A stretch of 17,314 nt of DNA from the NCBI GenBank assembly GCA_964516845.1, contig CAZEXP010000046.1:1-17314 (forward strand), written 5' to 3'. The first letter of the stretch is position 1. Every line of letters begins with the position of its first letter. A model generated the notes under the pieces. The model had not been told where the DNA came from, made no database searches, and saw only the letters and a list, made by a program, of their open reading frames with translations. Source of the stretch: JAPEKQ01 sp964516845. Its GTDB lineage: Bacteria > Joyebacterota > Joyebacteria > Joyebacterales > Joyebacteraceae. Position numbers and translations under genes: made by a program. Below, one piece after another: positions 8,849-16,255 of the stretch.

Positions 8849-10227
8849 CAATACCTCCTGAGCCAGTCGGCCCCGTAGTCTCTCTCCAGCCGCAGCACTT
8901 CGAACAGCGTGGCGACGAACTGCCGCCTGTCCCCAGCCTGCGACGGATTGATGTACTTCCATACGATGGTCTTGTCCTGCGTGACCTCGAACACTTTGCC
9001 ACGGTCGGACTCGGTGATCAGGACGTTCCCGTTGGGCAGGACGGCGCACGAACCGCACTCGTTCGAGAAGAACTCGCTCTGCTCGGCCGGAGCATAGGTC
9101 CAGCGCGTCTGTCTCGTGGCCGGATCGAAGACGATGATGCGCGAGCCGCCCCGATTCCCGCGGTTGTCGAACAGCATCATGTTGCCGTCCGGGAGAACGG
9201 TCGGCTGATGCTGCGCGACCCAGTTGCCGCGAAGCGCCCAGACGACCTTCTCGGTCGTCATGTCGACGACGGCGAGCACGCCGAGTTCACGCATACTCAC
9301 CAGCGCATTGCCCTTGTTGAAGCCGGTGACCTTTCCTTCGAGCGTCCCGTCGAGGATTTCGATCGTGTTGGTGTGGAAGATGTCACCGTCCGGCGCCATC
9401 CCCTCGAGGATCGCGGCGAACGGCGAGTTCTCGAACGCCTCGAGAAGCGAGAAGCTGCGAAGTTCACTGCCACCCTCGTCAAGCACCGTGATGAAGTCCT
9501 CGAGAACGGGCATCTCCTCGCTGATACGCGGAAGCATGTGCGCCTTCCGCGTCAGCGTGTAGATCGTGCCATCCGGCATGACGTCGAGGTCGTGATGCGC
9601 CGCGTTGAAGTTCGCCCAGAGGAGGTTCGAGTCCCTGTCGACCTTGATGATGCCGACCCCCTCGAAGATGGCGATAACGTCGCCGTTCGGGAACGGGCAG
9701 GCGCGACGCCAGTATCCGACCACCTTGTTGTGCGGCGGCAGCTCCTCGCCCGGGAATGCGTCCCAGGCATCGATGAACCGGTATCTCCACTCGTGGAGCA
9801 CGTGGCCCGACATGTCCATCAGAATGGCGCCCGGCATGTGACCCGACGTGTAGAAGTTGAGGCCTTCGTACGTGAGCGCGCGGTCGTAGACGGTGATGCC
9901 TGCGCACACCGCCGGCGGCGTCGAGCCGGTGAGATAGCCGATCGAGACAAGCCGCTGGATCTCCCGGAACTGCTCGCGCGTGATGGTCTCCTCCTGCTCG
10001 GCAGAGATCTCCCGCCATCCTCCCTCGTGCCACCGCCCCACCTCGTCCGCCCAGTACGCCTGCTCCTCGGCCGTCCGCTCCGGGGCACCATCGCCCGAGC
10101 ACCCGGCGAGCAGCAGCACGAGTGCCGACACCAGCAGCACGGCAAGCAGCAGCGCGGGCGCCGGCCCATCCGGCCGTATGAACATCCGTCTCCGAGCGAG
10201 TCTCTTCGTGTTCACCCTCACGTGCAC
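8848..10227 (-). CDS. Arylsulfotransferase-like (ASST family) beta-propeller lipoprotein
   Basis: 459 residues from the GTG at 10227, 13 bases after the stop of the glycosyltransferase gene. Alternatives are GTG 10215 and ATG 10185; all give a lipoprotein signal with lipobox LAGC (Cys43 from 10227). I see no strong ribosome-binding site, so the start is uncertain. Propeller blades repeat a P-[ND]-G turn: CPFPNGDVIAIFEG (177-190), HHDLDVMPDGTIYTL (211-225), QHQPTVLPDGNMMLFDN (339-355), AVLPNGNVLITES (395-407). AssT of E. coli uses His, His, Arg and His to move sulfate between phenols. Here His211/212, His285 (DIFHTNTIEIL), Arg313 (SMREL) and His340 occur in the same order. A periplasmic or surface sulfotransferase is plausible. 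A non-catalytic propeller is the alternative. Confidence 0.85.
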   Translation of the reverse strand: MHVRVNTKRLARRRMFIRPDGPAPALLLAVLLVSALVLLLAGCSGDGAPERTAEEQAYWADEVGRWHEGGWREISAEQEETITREQFREIQRLVSIGYLTGSTPPAVCAGITVYDRALTYEGLNFYTSGHMPGAILMDMSGHVLHEWRYRFIDAWDAFPGEELPPHNKVVGYWRRACPFPNGDVIAIFEGVGIIKVDRDSNLLWANFNAAHHDLDVMPDGTIYTLTRKAHMLPRISEEMPVLEDFITVLDEGGSELRSFSLLEAFENSPFAAILEGMAPDGDIFHTNTIEILDGTLEGKVTGFNKGNALVSMRELGVLAVVDMTTEKVVWALRGNWVAQHQPTVLPDGNMMLFDNRGNRGGSRIIVFDPATRQTRWTYAPAEQSEFFSNECGSCAVLPNGNVLITESDRGKVFEVTQDKTIVWKYINPSQAGDRRQFVATLFEVLRLERDYGADWLRRY

Positions 10228-10240
10228 CTCGATTCCGATA

Positions 10241-11815
10241 TCAATAGAAGAGCTTCATCCGCGGCCACGCGTCCCGGAGAGGGATCTTCATGTCCCGCCA
10301 GAGGATGATGGGCTGGTCCGTCTCGTACCACACGACGTATGGGTTGTCGACAGTCCCCACGAGCACACCCGACTCGAACGCGCCGCTCAACGCCTGCGGC
10401 CGCACGCCGACGGTCAGGAACACCTCGCCGGTGTAGTCGCGCGGGCCCCAGTACCAGTAGGCGTTGTGCGTCGAGACGGCCTTCGGCAGTCCGTGGTCCT
10501 CGCCGAAGAGGTCGATGGCCGCCGCCTGTCCGTAGTTGTTCGCCGAGACCGCCGCGACGGCGCGGTCCTCGTGCGGCAGAGCGTGATAGGCTTCGGCCAC
10601 GGTCGCCACCATCTCCTCCCACCCGAACATGTCCTGGAACGCCGTGGGCATCCTCGACTCTCCCTGCGGGACGACGCGCGTCCCCGGCTGGATCCAGTCG
10701 GCGTACGCGATGACCGCCTCGGGCTCGAGCAGCGGGAGCGAAAGCGGCGCCATGAGGGCTCCGCCGGCGAGGAGCAGGACGATGACAACAGCCTTCACCC
10801 GGCGGAGTCGTGGCGCGCGGACCCGGCGCTCGATCCAGACGGCGCCGAACGCGAGGAGCGCCGGGTAGAACGGGACGAGATAGTAGTGCTTGGCGCGCGT
10901 CAGCACGAAATAGACGAACAGCAGCACGTACGCGACGCCGACGGGCCGCATCCAGGGCGCGTCCTTCGCCCTGAGCGCTCGCCAGAGGCCGATGAGCCAC
11001 ACCGGGACCAGCAGCACATGGAGTCCCCAGGCCTGACCGGCGAAGAACAGCCCCGGTGAGAGCGTGGGCATCCGGTTGATCTCGGCTCGCTGGAGGAACT
11101 CGATGGTCGGCCACCCGGACTGAGCCTCCCAGATGAGATTCGGAAGGAAGATGACGAATGCGATGGCGGCGGCGACCCACGGCCAGCGGTCCTTGAGCCG
11201 CTCGCGCTCGCTCGTCAGGAGCAGTCCGCCGCCGAGCCCGGCACCAAGGAATACCATCGTGTGCTTGTTCAGAAGCCCGAGCCCGAGAACGACGCCGAGC
11301 CAGATCCAATGCTTCGGCTCGCCGCGCGTGAGAGCGACGACGAACAGATAGAGCGCGACCGCCCAGAGGAGCTGGTCGAAGACGTTCGTCGTGAGGATGG
11401 TCCCGAAGAAGAGGTAGTTCGCACCGATGATGACGGCGATGGCCGTGAGGACCTGCGCGAAGAGTCCACCGCCCGCCTCCTTCGCGATGCGACCGGCCAC
11501 GAACACGGTCGCCGCACCCGCGAGCGCCGGGAGAAGGCGGATGGCCGCGAGCGACGTCCCGATCGATGAGGTCACGAGCCGCGCGATGAGCGGCGTCAGC
11601 GGCGGGTGGTCGACGAACCCCCACGCGAGGTGGTTGCCGCACGCGATGTAGTAGAGCTCGTCGCGGTGATAGCCGTAGCCGCCGTTGGTGAGCAGATGGA
11701 TGATGAGCTTGGCCAGCGCGAGATAGAGCAGGACGGCCGTGCCGCTGAGAAGCCAGTGCCGGTCGCCGCCCTTCCCCTGCTTCCTGTCCTTGCTGCATGC
11801 GTCCTTCCGGGCCAT
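10241..11815 (-). CDS. GT39/ArnT-PMT-type membrane glycosyltransferase
   Basis: 524 residues. The ATG at 11815 (MARKDACSKDRKQ) is chosen because CTGGAG (11822-11827 on the complement) lies six bases upstream; the frame stays open to 11995 but that extension is Arg/Pro-rich and not membrane-like. The N-terminal cytoplasmic segment is basic. The first external loop holds GYHRDELYYIACG (48-60, acidic pair Asp52-Glu53) and FVDHPPLTPLIARL (67-80), the usual signature of PMT_2-type GT-C enzymes that use polyprenyl-phosphate sugars. About ten hydrophobic segments follow to residue 385, then a soluble C-terminal domain of about 130 residues. It probably adds a sugar to a lipid, protein or glycan on the outer face of the inner membrane. 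First gene of the operon with the ASST-like and BNR_4 lipoproteins. Confidence 0.9.
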   Translation of the reverse strand: MARKDACSKDRKQGKGGDRHWLLSGTAVLLYLALAKLIIHLLTNGGYGYHRDELYYIACGNHLAWGFVDHPPLTPLIARLVTSSIGTSLAAIRLLPALAGAATVFVAGRIAKEAGGGLFAQVLTAIAVIIGANYLFFGTILTTNVFDQLLWAVALYLFVVALTRGEPKHWIWLGVVLGLGLLNKHTMVFLGAGLGGGLLLTSERERLKDRWPWVAAAIAFVIFLPNLIWEAQSGWPTIEFLQRAEINRMPTLSPGLFFAGQAWGLHVLLVPVWLIGLWRALRAKDAPWMRPVGVAYVLLFVYFVLTRAKHYYLVPFYPALLAFGAVWIERRVRAPRLRRVKAVVIVLLLAGGALMAPLSLPLLEPEAVIAYADWIQPGTRVVPQGESRMPTAFQDMFGWEEMVATVAEAYHALPHEDRAVAAVSANNYGQAAAIDLFGEDHGLPKAVSTHNAYWYWGPRDYTGEVFLTVGVRPQALSGAFESGVLVGTVDNPYVVWYETDQPIILWRDMKIPLRDAWPRMKLFY

Positions 11816-11952
11816 TCGGTGCTCCAGGATCGTGAGGGATATCAACCCCTTGACCTTACCACGCCCCGCGCGGGCCCTGCAATCGCGGCGGCGCGCCGGG
11901 CGGTGACGGCGCCGTGCCCGCGCCGACGCACGGGGCGCGGCTCCCGAATGCC

Positions 11953-11986
11953 GTGACGCCCTCGAGGGGGGCCTCCAGGGCGTCAC
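11953..11986. repeat. Perfect inverted repeat forming a long hairpin
   Basis: GTGACGCCCT (11953-11962) is repeated exactly inverted at 11977-11986. Inside it, after one mismatch, GAGG (11964-11967) pairs with CCTC (11972-11975) around a GGGG loop. Neither side has a T tract, and the flanking genes diverge, so an ordinary terminator is not expected. It could be an operator, a REP-like element or the end of an unseen small RNA. Confidence 0.6.
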
Positions 11987-12065
11987 CTGCTGCATCTCGG
12001 ATGAGCTGGATCACCTTCAGTTGAGAGAATGCAGCTTGAACCTTCTATCCGCGTTCCCGTCGCGG

Positions 12066-12071
12066 TATCAT
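12066..12071 (+). promoter_or_regulatory. Candidate -10 box of the sulfatase-fold gene
   Basis: TATCAT (12066-12071) matches the -10 consensus at 5 of 6 positions, is preceded by CGG and ends 50 bases before the start codon. No good -35 box is visible 16-18 bases upstream. The case rests mainly on the same GG-TAnnnT spelling and spacing as the other candidate promoters here. Confidence 0.3.
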
Positions 12072-12121
12072 CGAATACACGCAACAGATCGGTGTTTCAC
12101 TTCGCGGAACGGAGAGCGTCG

Positions 12122-13417
12122 ATGCGAACGCGCCTCATCATTCTTGCAGCCGTTATCGTCGTGGCCACGGGTGTCTTTCTCTGGCTCGGCCCGGGCGGAA
12201 GTCCACAGCCGAACGTGCTCCTGATCTGCGTTGACACGCTCCGGCACGACCACGTCGGGTTCAGCGGCTGCGAGCGGCCCGTCTCCCCGAACGTTGACGC
12301 CCTGGCCCACCGCGGCCTCGTCTTCCCGACCGCCTACAGCCAGTCCGGCTGGACGATGCCCTCGATGGCGACCATGCTGACCGGGCGCTACCCCGGCGAC
12401 ACGGGAGCCACCGACTTCCACCGCTCGGTGGACAGCAGCCTTCCGACCCTCGCGAGCATCCTCAGAGCGGCGGGCTACGACACGAGAGCGTTCGTCAGCC
12501 ACATGCTCCTCACCCCGACATACGGCTTCAACAAGGGGTTCCGGAAGTACGATTCATCGGTGCTTCAGGTCGGCCATCCCCATGACGTCTCGACGGCGGA
12601 TCGATTGACGAGCCTCGCCATCTCCGATTTGGACGCACTCGAGCCGCCGTTCTTCATGTGGGTTCACTACTTTGATCCACATTTCGAGTATTTATCTCAT
12701 GACGAGTGGAACAGCTTTGGCAATGAAGACCTCGACCGCTACGACCAGGAGATCGCCTACACCGACCGCGAGATCGGAAGGCTCCTGACGGCGCTCGACG
12801 AGCACGGCTACCTCGATGACACCATCGTCATCTTCACGTCGGACCACGGCGAGGAGTTCGGCGACCACGGCGGGGCGTTCCACTACACGTCGTACGAAGA
12901 GGTGGTGCGGGTGCCGCTGTCCATCACGGGTCCGGGCGTCACGCCGGGCACGAGCAACGTGCGCGCGCAGCAGATCGACCTCGTCCCGACAGTGCTCTCG
13001 ATGCTGGGTGTCGGGGAAATGCCGGAGGGGCTGCCCGGCGTCGACCTGCTGAACCCGCCGGCGGGCGAACGCGCCGTCTTCATCGAGCGCGACCGTCCGC
13101 CGGGATTCAAGCAGCGCACCATCATCGACGGCGACCTCAAGCTCGTCGCCATCGCGCCCGCCGACACGAACCTCATCCCCTGGGCGAGCCGCGGCACGTT
13201 CGCCCCGTATGACAACGTCCACGCCGGGACGTTCATGTACGACCTCTCCTACGATCCCGACGAGACGGACAACGTCTACATCGAGGGCGCGCCGCACACC
13301 GAGCGGCTGCTCGCGAAGCTCAACGCGTTCATGGAAGGTCGTGGGGCCGAGAGCAATGAGGTGCAGATGGACGAGGCGACCCGAGAGAAGCTCGAGGCGC
13401 TGGGGTACGTACAGTAG
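12122..13417 (+). CDS. Membrane-anchored sulfatase-fold (alkaline phosphatase superfamily) enzyme with Thr at the nucleophile position
   Basis: 431 residues. GGAGAG (12111-12116) lies five bases before the ATG at 12122; an in-frame ATG at 12029 lacks a ribosome-binding site. One membrane segment (about 5-22) anchors the catalytic domain outside the inner membrane. Family motifs: NVLLICVDTLRHDH (31-44, metal ligand Asp38), TMPSMATMLTGRYP (78-91), WVHYFDPHFEY (180-190), FTSDHGEEFGDHG (238-250, Asp241-His242), HYTSYEEVVRVPL (254-266) and a terminal LEALGYV. True sulfatases have C/S-x-P-x-R in the second motif; here it is T-M-P-S-M. Thr is the nucleophile in phosphoethanolamine and phosphoglycerol transferases of the superfamily, so phosphate-ester transfer or hydrolysis is more likely than sulfate removal. 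Substrate unknown. Convergent with the next gene, 14 bases apart. Confidence 0.9.
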   Translation: MRTRLIILAAVIVVATGVFLWLGPGGSPQPNVLLICVDTLRHDHVGFSGCERPVSPNVDALAHRGLVFPTAYSQSGWTMPSMATMLTGRYPGDTGATDFHRSVDSSLPTLASILRAAGYDTRAFVSHMLLTPTYGFNKGFRKYDSSVLQVGHPHDVSTADRLTSLAISDLDALEPPFFMWVHYFDPHFEYLSHDEWNSFGNEDLDRYDQEIAYTDREIGRLLTALDEHGYLDDTIVIFTSDHGEEFGDHGGAFHYTSYEEVVRVPLSITGPGVTPGTSNVRAQQIDLVPTVLSMLGVGEMPEGLPGVDLLNPPAGERAVFIERDRPPGFKQRTIIDGDLKLVAIAPADTNLIPWASRGTFAPYDNVHAGTFMYDLSYDPDETDNVYIEGAPHTERLLAKLNAFMEGRGAESNEVQMDEATREKLEALGYVQ

Positions 13418-13431
13418 GCGGAGACTATCCC

Positions 13432-15063
13432 CTACTCATCGAGGAGACTGAGCTCCACCAGACTGTGCCCCGTCACCGCGTCGGCCATCGTGAAGCGCTC
13501 GCTGAGGAACGAACCGAACTCGGCACGCGTGATGCCTCGCCCCTTCCCAAGTCCCTCCCACGCCCCGAGCGAAGCGGGCGTGAACGAGTCTTCCCCGGCG
13601 AACGCATACACGTTCCGGGCCTGTTCCATCGAACTCATGGTCATCCGATAGAGGCTCTCGAGGAACTGCTCGTCGCGCCCCGCAAGGCGCGCGTCCGCGG
13701 CGAGATGCACGACATCCACATCAGCTCTCATCCCGCGCAACAGCCCGAAGGGCAGATGGACCATGGGTCCGGGAAGGTAGACGACCGCCCCGCGGGGCAG
13801 GTTCGCACTCAGTTCCTGTGCCGCCTGCCAACGTGCCGAGCCATTGGGCGACAGAGGACACGGGGCGCCGAGCGACCTGTTCGTCCCGAACATGAACACG
13901 AGCAGGAGCGCAGCCAGCCCGATGAGCACGTACCGGCGAGACGGCACGCTCGCCATGCTCCCGAGAAGCGTACCGATCGCGATGAGCATCATGGAGTAGT
14001 ACGGCAACCAGAACTGCGGGTCGCTGCCAAGCCAGTAGACGCAGAACACGGTGACCGGGAGACCGGCCAGCAGAAGGAACCAACCGAGAACGCCCCTGCG
14101 AACGCGCCACCAGGCCACCAGGAACACGCCCACGAGAACGAGCGCTCCGCCGGTGTTCCTGAGAAGACCTCCCCACTCCGACGCTCCCATCCCGACGGCG
14201 TGCCCCGCCATCTTCATCTTGACGGCGCTCTCACCGAGAGCGAATGGGAACAGGAGCCGCCCGATGCCACTGAGTGCCCTGGGCAGACTCATCAGGCTGA
14301 ACGAGGACCCGAGCATCTCGGCATTGGGATGATGTGTGAGAACTGCGACCGCCGAGGAGACGTCTGTCGCTCCGCTCGATGCGAGCACGAAACCGAAAGG
14401 GACCCCCACGACGACGGCAAGGGTCACCATGCCCGAAAGCAGGATGCGCCGCCGCCACATCAGATAGAGGAAGCCGGGAACCAGAAGTACCGTGTCGAGC
14501 GACAACGAGATCGCAATGCCGATCAGCAAGGCCGCGCAGATTCCCATCCGACGGGATGCGCTGTCGCCTGCGGAAACCACTGGATCCGCCGTCGGCCTGA
14601 CGGCGTCGGATGTCCGCAGGAGAGGAAGCAGCGCGCCGAGCAGGAAGGGCACCGGAGTAACTCCCGTCTCCGCCGTCCTCGAGTGAAGCCACGGCGCGAA
14701 CGACAACGCCCAGAACAGCGCCATGAAGACGGCGACCGGTCGGGACACGCCGAGTCGGAGCAACAGGAGCAGAATCAGAACGCTCGCGAGAGCCCCGAGG
14801 ATCGCGTTCAAGGTCTGCAGCGCGATGAAGGGACGCTCTGCACCGAACGCGCCGCTGGCGAACTGCCAGGCCGCCCGGAACAGCGTCGTCTGCGAAAGGT
14901 GTGACGGTCGAAGCTCCTCCTGAACCGCAAGCACGCGCTCCTGCTCGTTCAGAGGATCACCTTCCGTCGCCACATAGGATGCGCCGAGCAGATTGATGGC
15001 GAGAACTGCGAGGAACACAGAGACGGCCAGCAACCGGCCGCGATCCATTCGGTGTGCGCTCAC
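13432..15063 (-). CDS. Polytopic membrane protein, GT-C glycosyltransferase-like
   Basis: 543 residues. The GTG at 15063 is chosen because AAGGAGG (15068-15074 on the complement) lies four bases upstream; the ATG at 15048 would be too far from it. After an N-terminal membrane helix (about 11-30) comes an external loop of about 50 residues with GDPLNEQERV (35-44) and LRPSHLSQTTLFRAAWQF (51-68). Roughly ten further hydrophobic segments run to residue 394, including LQTLNAILGALASVLILLLL (82-101). A soluble C-terminal domain (about 395-543) follows. This layout, and the LN-x-LGAL-type helix after an external loop, resembles DUF2723 and other GT-C enzymes, but the acidic pair of GT39 is not obvious. 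Treat it as a probable lipid-linked-sugar glycosyltransferase or flippase-like protein of unknown specificity. The gap to purM is 101 bases. Confidence 0.85.
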   Translation of the reverse strand: MSAHRMDRGRLLAVSVFLAVLAINLLGASYVATEGDPLNEQERVLAVQEELRPSHLSQTTLFRAAWQFASGAFGAERPFIALQTLNAILGALASVLILLLLLRLGVSRPVAVFMALFWALSFAPWLHSRTAETGVTPVPFLLGALLPLLRTSDAVRPTADPVVSAGDSASRRMGICAALLIGIAISLSLDTVLLVPGFLYLMWRRRILLSGMVTLAVVVGVPFGFVLASSGATDVSSAVAVLTHHPNAEMLGSSFSLMSLPRALSGIGRLLFPFALGESAVKMKMAGHAVGMGASEWGGLLRNTGGALVLVGVFLVAWWRVRRGVLGWFLLLAGLPVTVFCVYWLGSDPQFWLPYYSMMLIAIGTLLGSMASVPSRRYVLIGLAALLLVFMFGTNRSLGAPCPLSPNGSARWQAAQELSANLPRGAVVYLPGPMVHLPFGLLRGMRADVDVVHLAADARLAGRDEQFLESLYRMTMSSMEQARNVYAFAGEDSFTPASLGAWEGLGKGRGITRAEFGSFLSERFTMADAVTGHSLVELSLLDE

Positions 15064-15104
15064 GTGGCCTCCTTGAGAGATGCAGCTCCGCTCGCCGGTT
15101 CGAG

Positions 15105-15138
15105 TGGCGTGCGTGGCGCCAAGTGCGGCGCAACGCCA
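15105..15138. other. Stem-loop between purM and the GT-C-like gene
   Basis: TGGCGT (15105-15110) pairs with ACGCCA (15133-15138), and inside this GCGCC (15116-15120) pairs with GGCGC (15127-15131) around a six-base loop, with an asymmetric internal bulge. It lies 26 bases after the purM stop on the minus strand but has no following T tract. It may be a weak terminator or an RNA processing site. Confidence 0.3.
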
Positions 15139-15164
15139 GAGAAGGATCCGAGCACGGCGGGTTC

Positions 15165-16211
15165 CTACCCGATGTGGACTGAGCGCTCGCCCGGCGTAAG
15201 GTTTCCGATCACGACCGGAGTCTCACCGCATGATGCGAGCGAGGCCATCACCTCATCCGCGGCATCCGACGCGACCGCCAGCACCAGCCCGATACCCATA
15301 TTGAGCGAGCGGTACGCCTCGCGGTCGGAGAGCTTCCCAATCGAGCGGAGGAGTTCGAAGATGGGGAGTGGCTCCCACGTGCTCTTGTCGATGCGGGCCT
15401 GGCAGCCCTCCGGCAGGATGCGCTTGATGTTGTCGTAGAGGCCGCCGCCGGTGATGTGCGCGAGCCCGTGGACGGCAGGGTGGCCGAGGAGCGGGCCCAC
15501 AGCAGTCAGATACTCCTTGTGCACGGCGAGCAGCGCCTCCCCGACCGTGCAGCCGAGATCGGGATGCTCGGTGTCGACCGTGTACCCGGCCTCCTCGAAC
15601 AACAGGTGCCGTGCCAGCGAGTATCCGTTCGTGTGAAGCCCGGTGGACGGAAGCCCGATGAGCACGTCGCCCGGGACGATCGGCTGGACGGCGTCCAGCT
15701 CGTCCTTCCGCGCAATGCCGATCATGCAGCCCACGAGGTCGAACTCCCCCTCGCAGTAGACGCCCGGCATCTCGGCCGTCTCCCCCGCCACAAGACTGCA
15801 CCCGACCTCGCGACAGGCCCCCGCCATCCCGCCGACCGCCTGCGCGACCATCTCGGGCAAGATCTTCGATGATGCGAAGTAGTCGGCGAAGAGGATGGGA
15901 CGCGCGCGTGAGACCAGGAGGTCATCCACGCAGTGATTGACGAGGTCCGCGCCGACCGAGTCATACCGACCGGCCATCGACGCGACCTTGATCTTCGTCC
16001 CGACGCCGTCAACGGTGACAGCGAGCACGTCGCGCCCGCACCCCGCCTTCGCCAGGTCGTAGAGACCGGCAAACGCCCCGTACTGGCAGCAGACGTTCTC
16101 ATCCCATGTGGAGCGGACCGCCTCCCCCATGAGCTTCACGGCATCCATGCCGGCGTCAATGTCGACTCCGGCTCGGGCGTAGGCATCAGTGGTCTTGCGT
16201 GTTGGTGACAA
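15165..16211 (-). CDS. purM: Phosphoribosylformylglycinamidine cyclo-ligase (AIR synthetase)
   Basis: 348 residues, the usual length. PurM closes the imidazole ring of FGAM using ATP to give AIR, the fifth step of purine synthesis, in the cytoplasm. The start is TTG at 16211: GAGGAG (16217-16222 on the complement) lies five bases upstream, and the next Met (residue 22) would remove the conserved YARAGVDIDAG (11-21). Family motifs: VDGVGTKIKVA (68-78), GADLVNHCVDDLL (88-99) with ARPILFADYFA (103-113), LVAGETAEMPGVY (140-152), GLPSTGLHTNGYSLAR (187-202) and HITGGGLYDNIKRILP (253-268). It follows the sigma-54 activator gene by 44 bases on the same strand, so the two are probably co-transcribed. 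No other purine gene is in the window. Confidence 0.96.
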   Translation of the reverse strand: MSPTRKTTDAYARAGVDIDAGMDAVKLMGEAVRSTWDENVCCQYGAFAGLYDLAKAGCGRDVLAVTVDGVGTKIKVASMAGRYDSVGADLVNHCVDDLLVSRARPILFADYFASSKILPEMVAQAVGGMAGACREVGCSLVAGETAEMPGVYCEGEFDLVGCMIGIARKDELDAVQPIVPGDVLIGLPSTGLHTNGYSLARHLLFEEAGYTVDTEHPDLGCTVGEALLAVHKEYLTAVGPLLGHPAVHGLAHITGGGLYDNIKRILPEGCQARIDKSTWEPLPIFELLRSIGKLSDREAYRSLNMGIGLVLAVASDAADEVMASLASCGETPVVIGNLTPGERSVHIG

Positions 16212-16255
16212 TGGGACTCCTCGGACGAGTTCGCGCTGTCTGATGTCGCGAGATC

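Larger units (their letters stand above)
11816..12121. other. Divergent intergenic region
   Basis: This 306-base gap lies between the glycosyltransferase operon and the sulfatase-fold gene. About 11863-11950 is extremely G+C-rich with many overlapping short palindromes. A perfect 10-bp inverted repeat follows at 11953-11986, and a candidate -10 box for the rightward gene at 12066. For the leftward operon only a poor extended -10 (TGG-TAAGGT on the complement, 11853-11861) can be seen. No convincing small gene was found. Confidence 0.55.
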
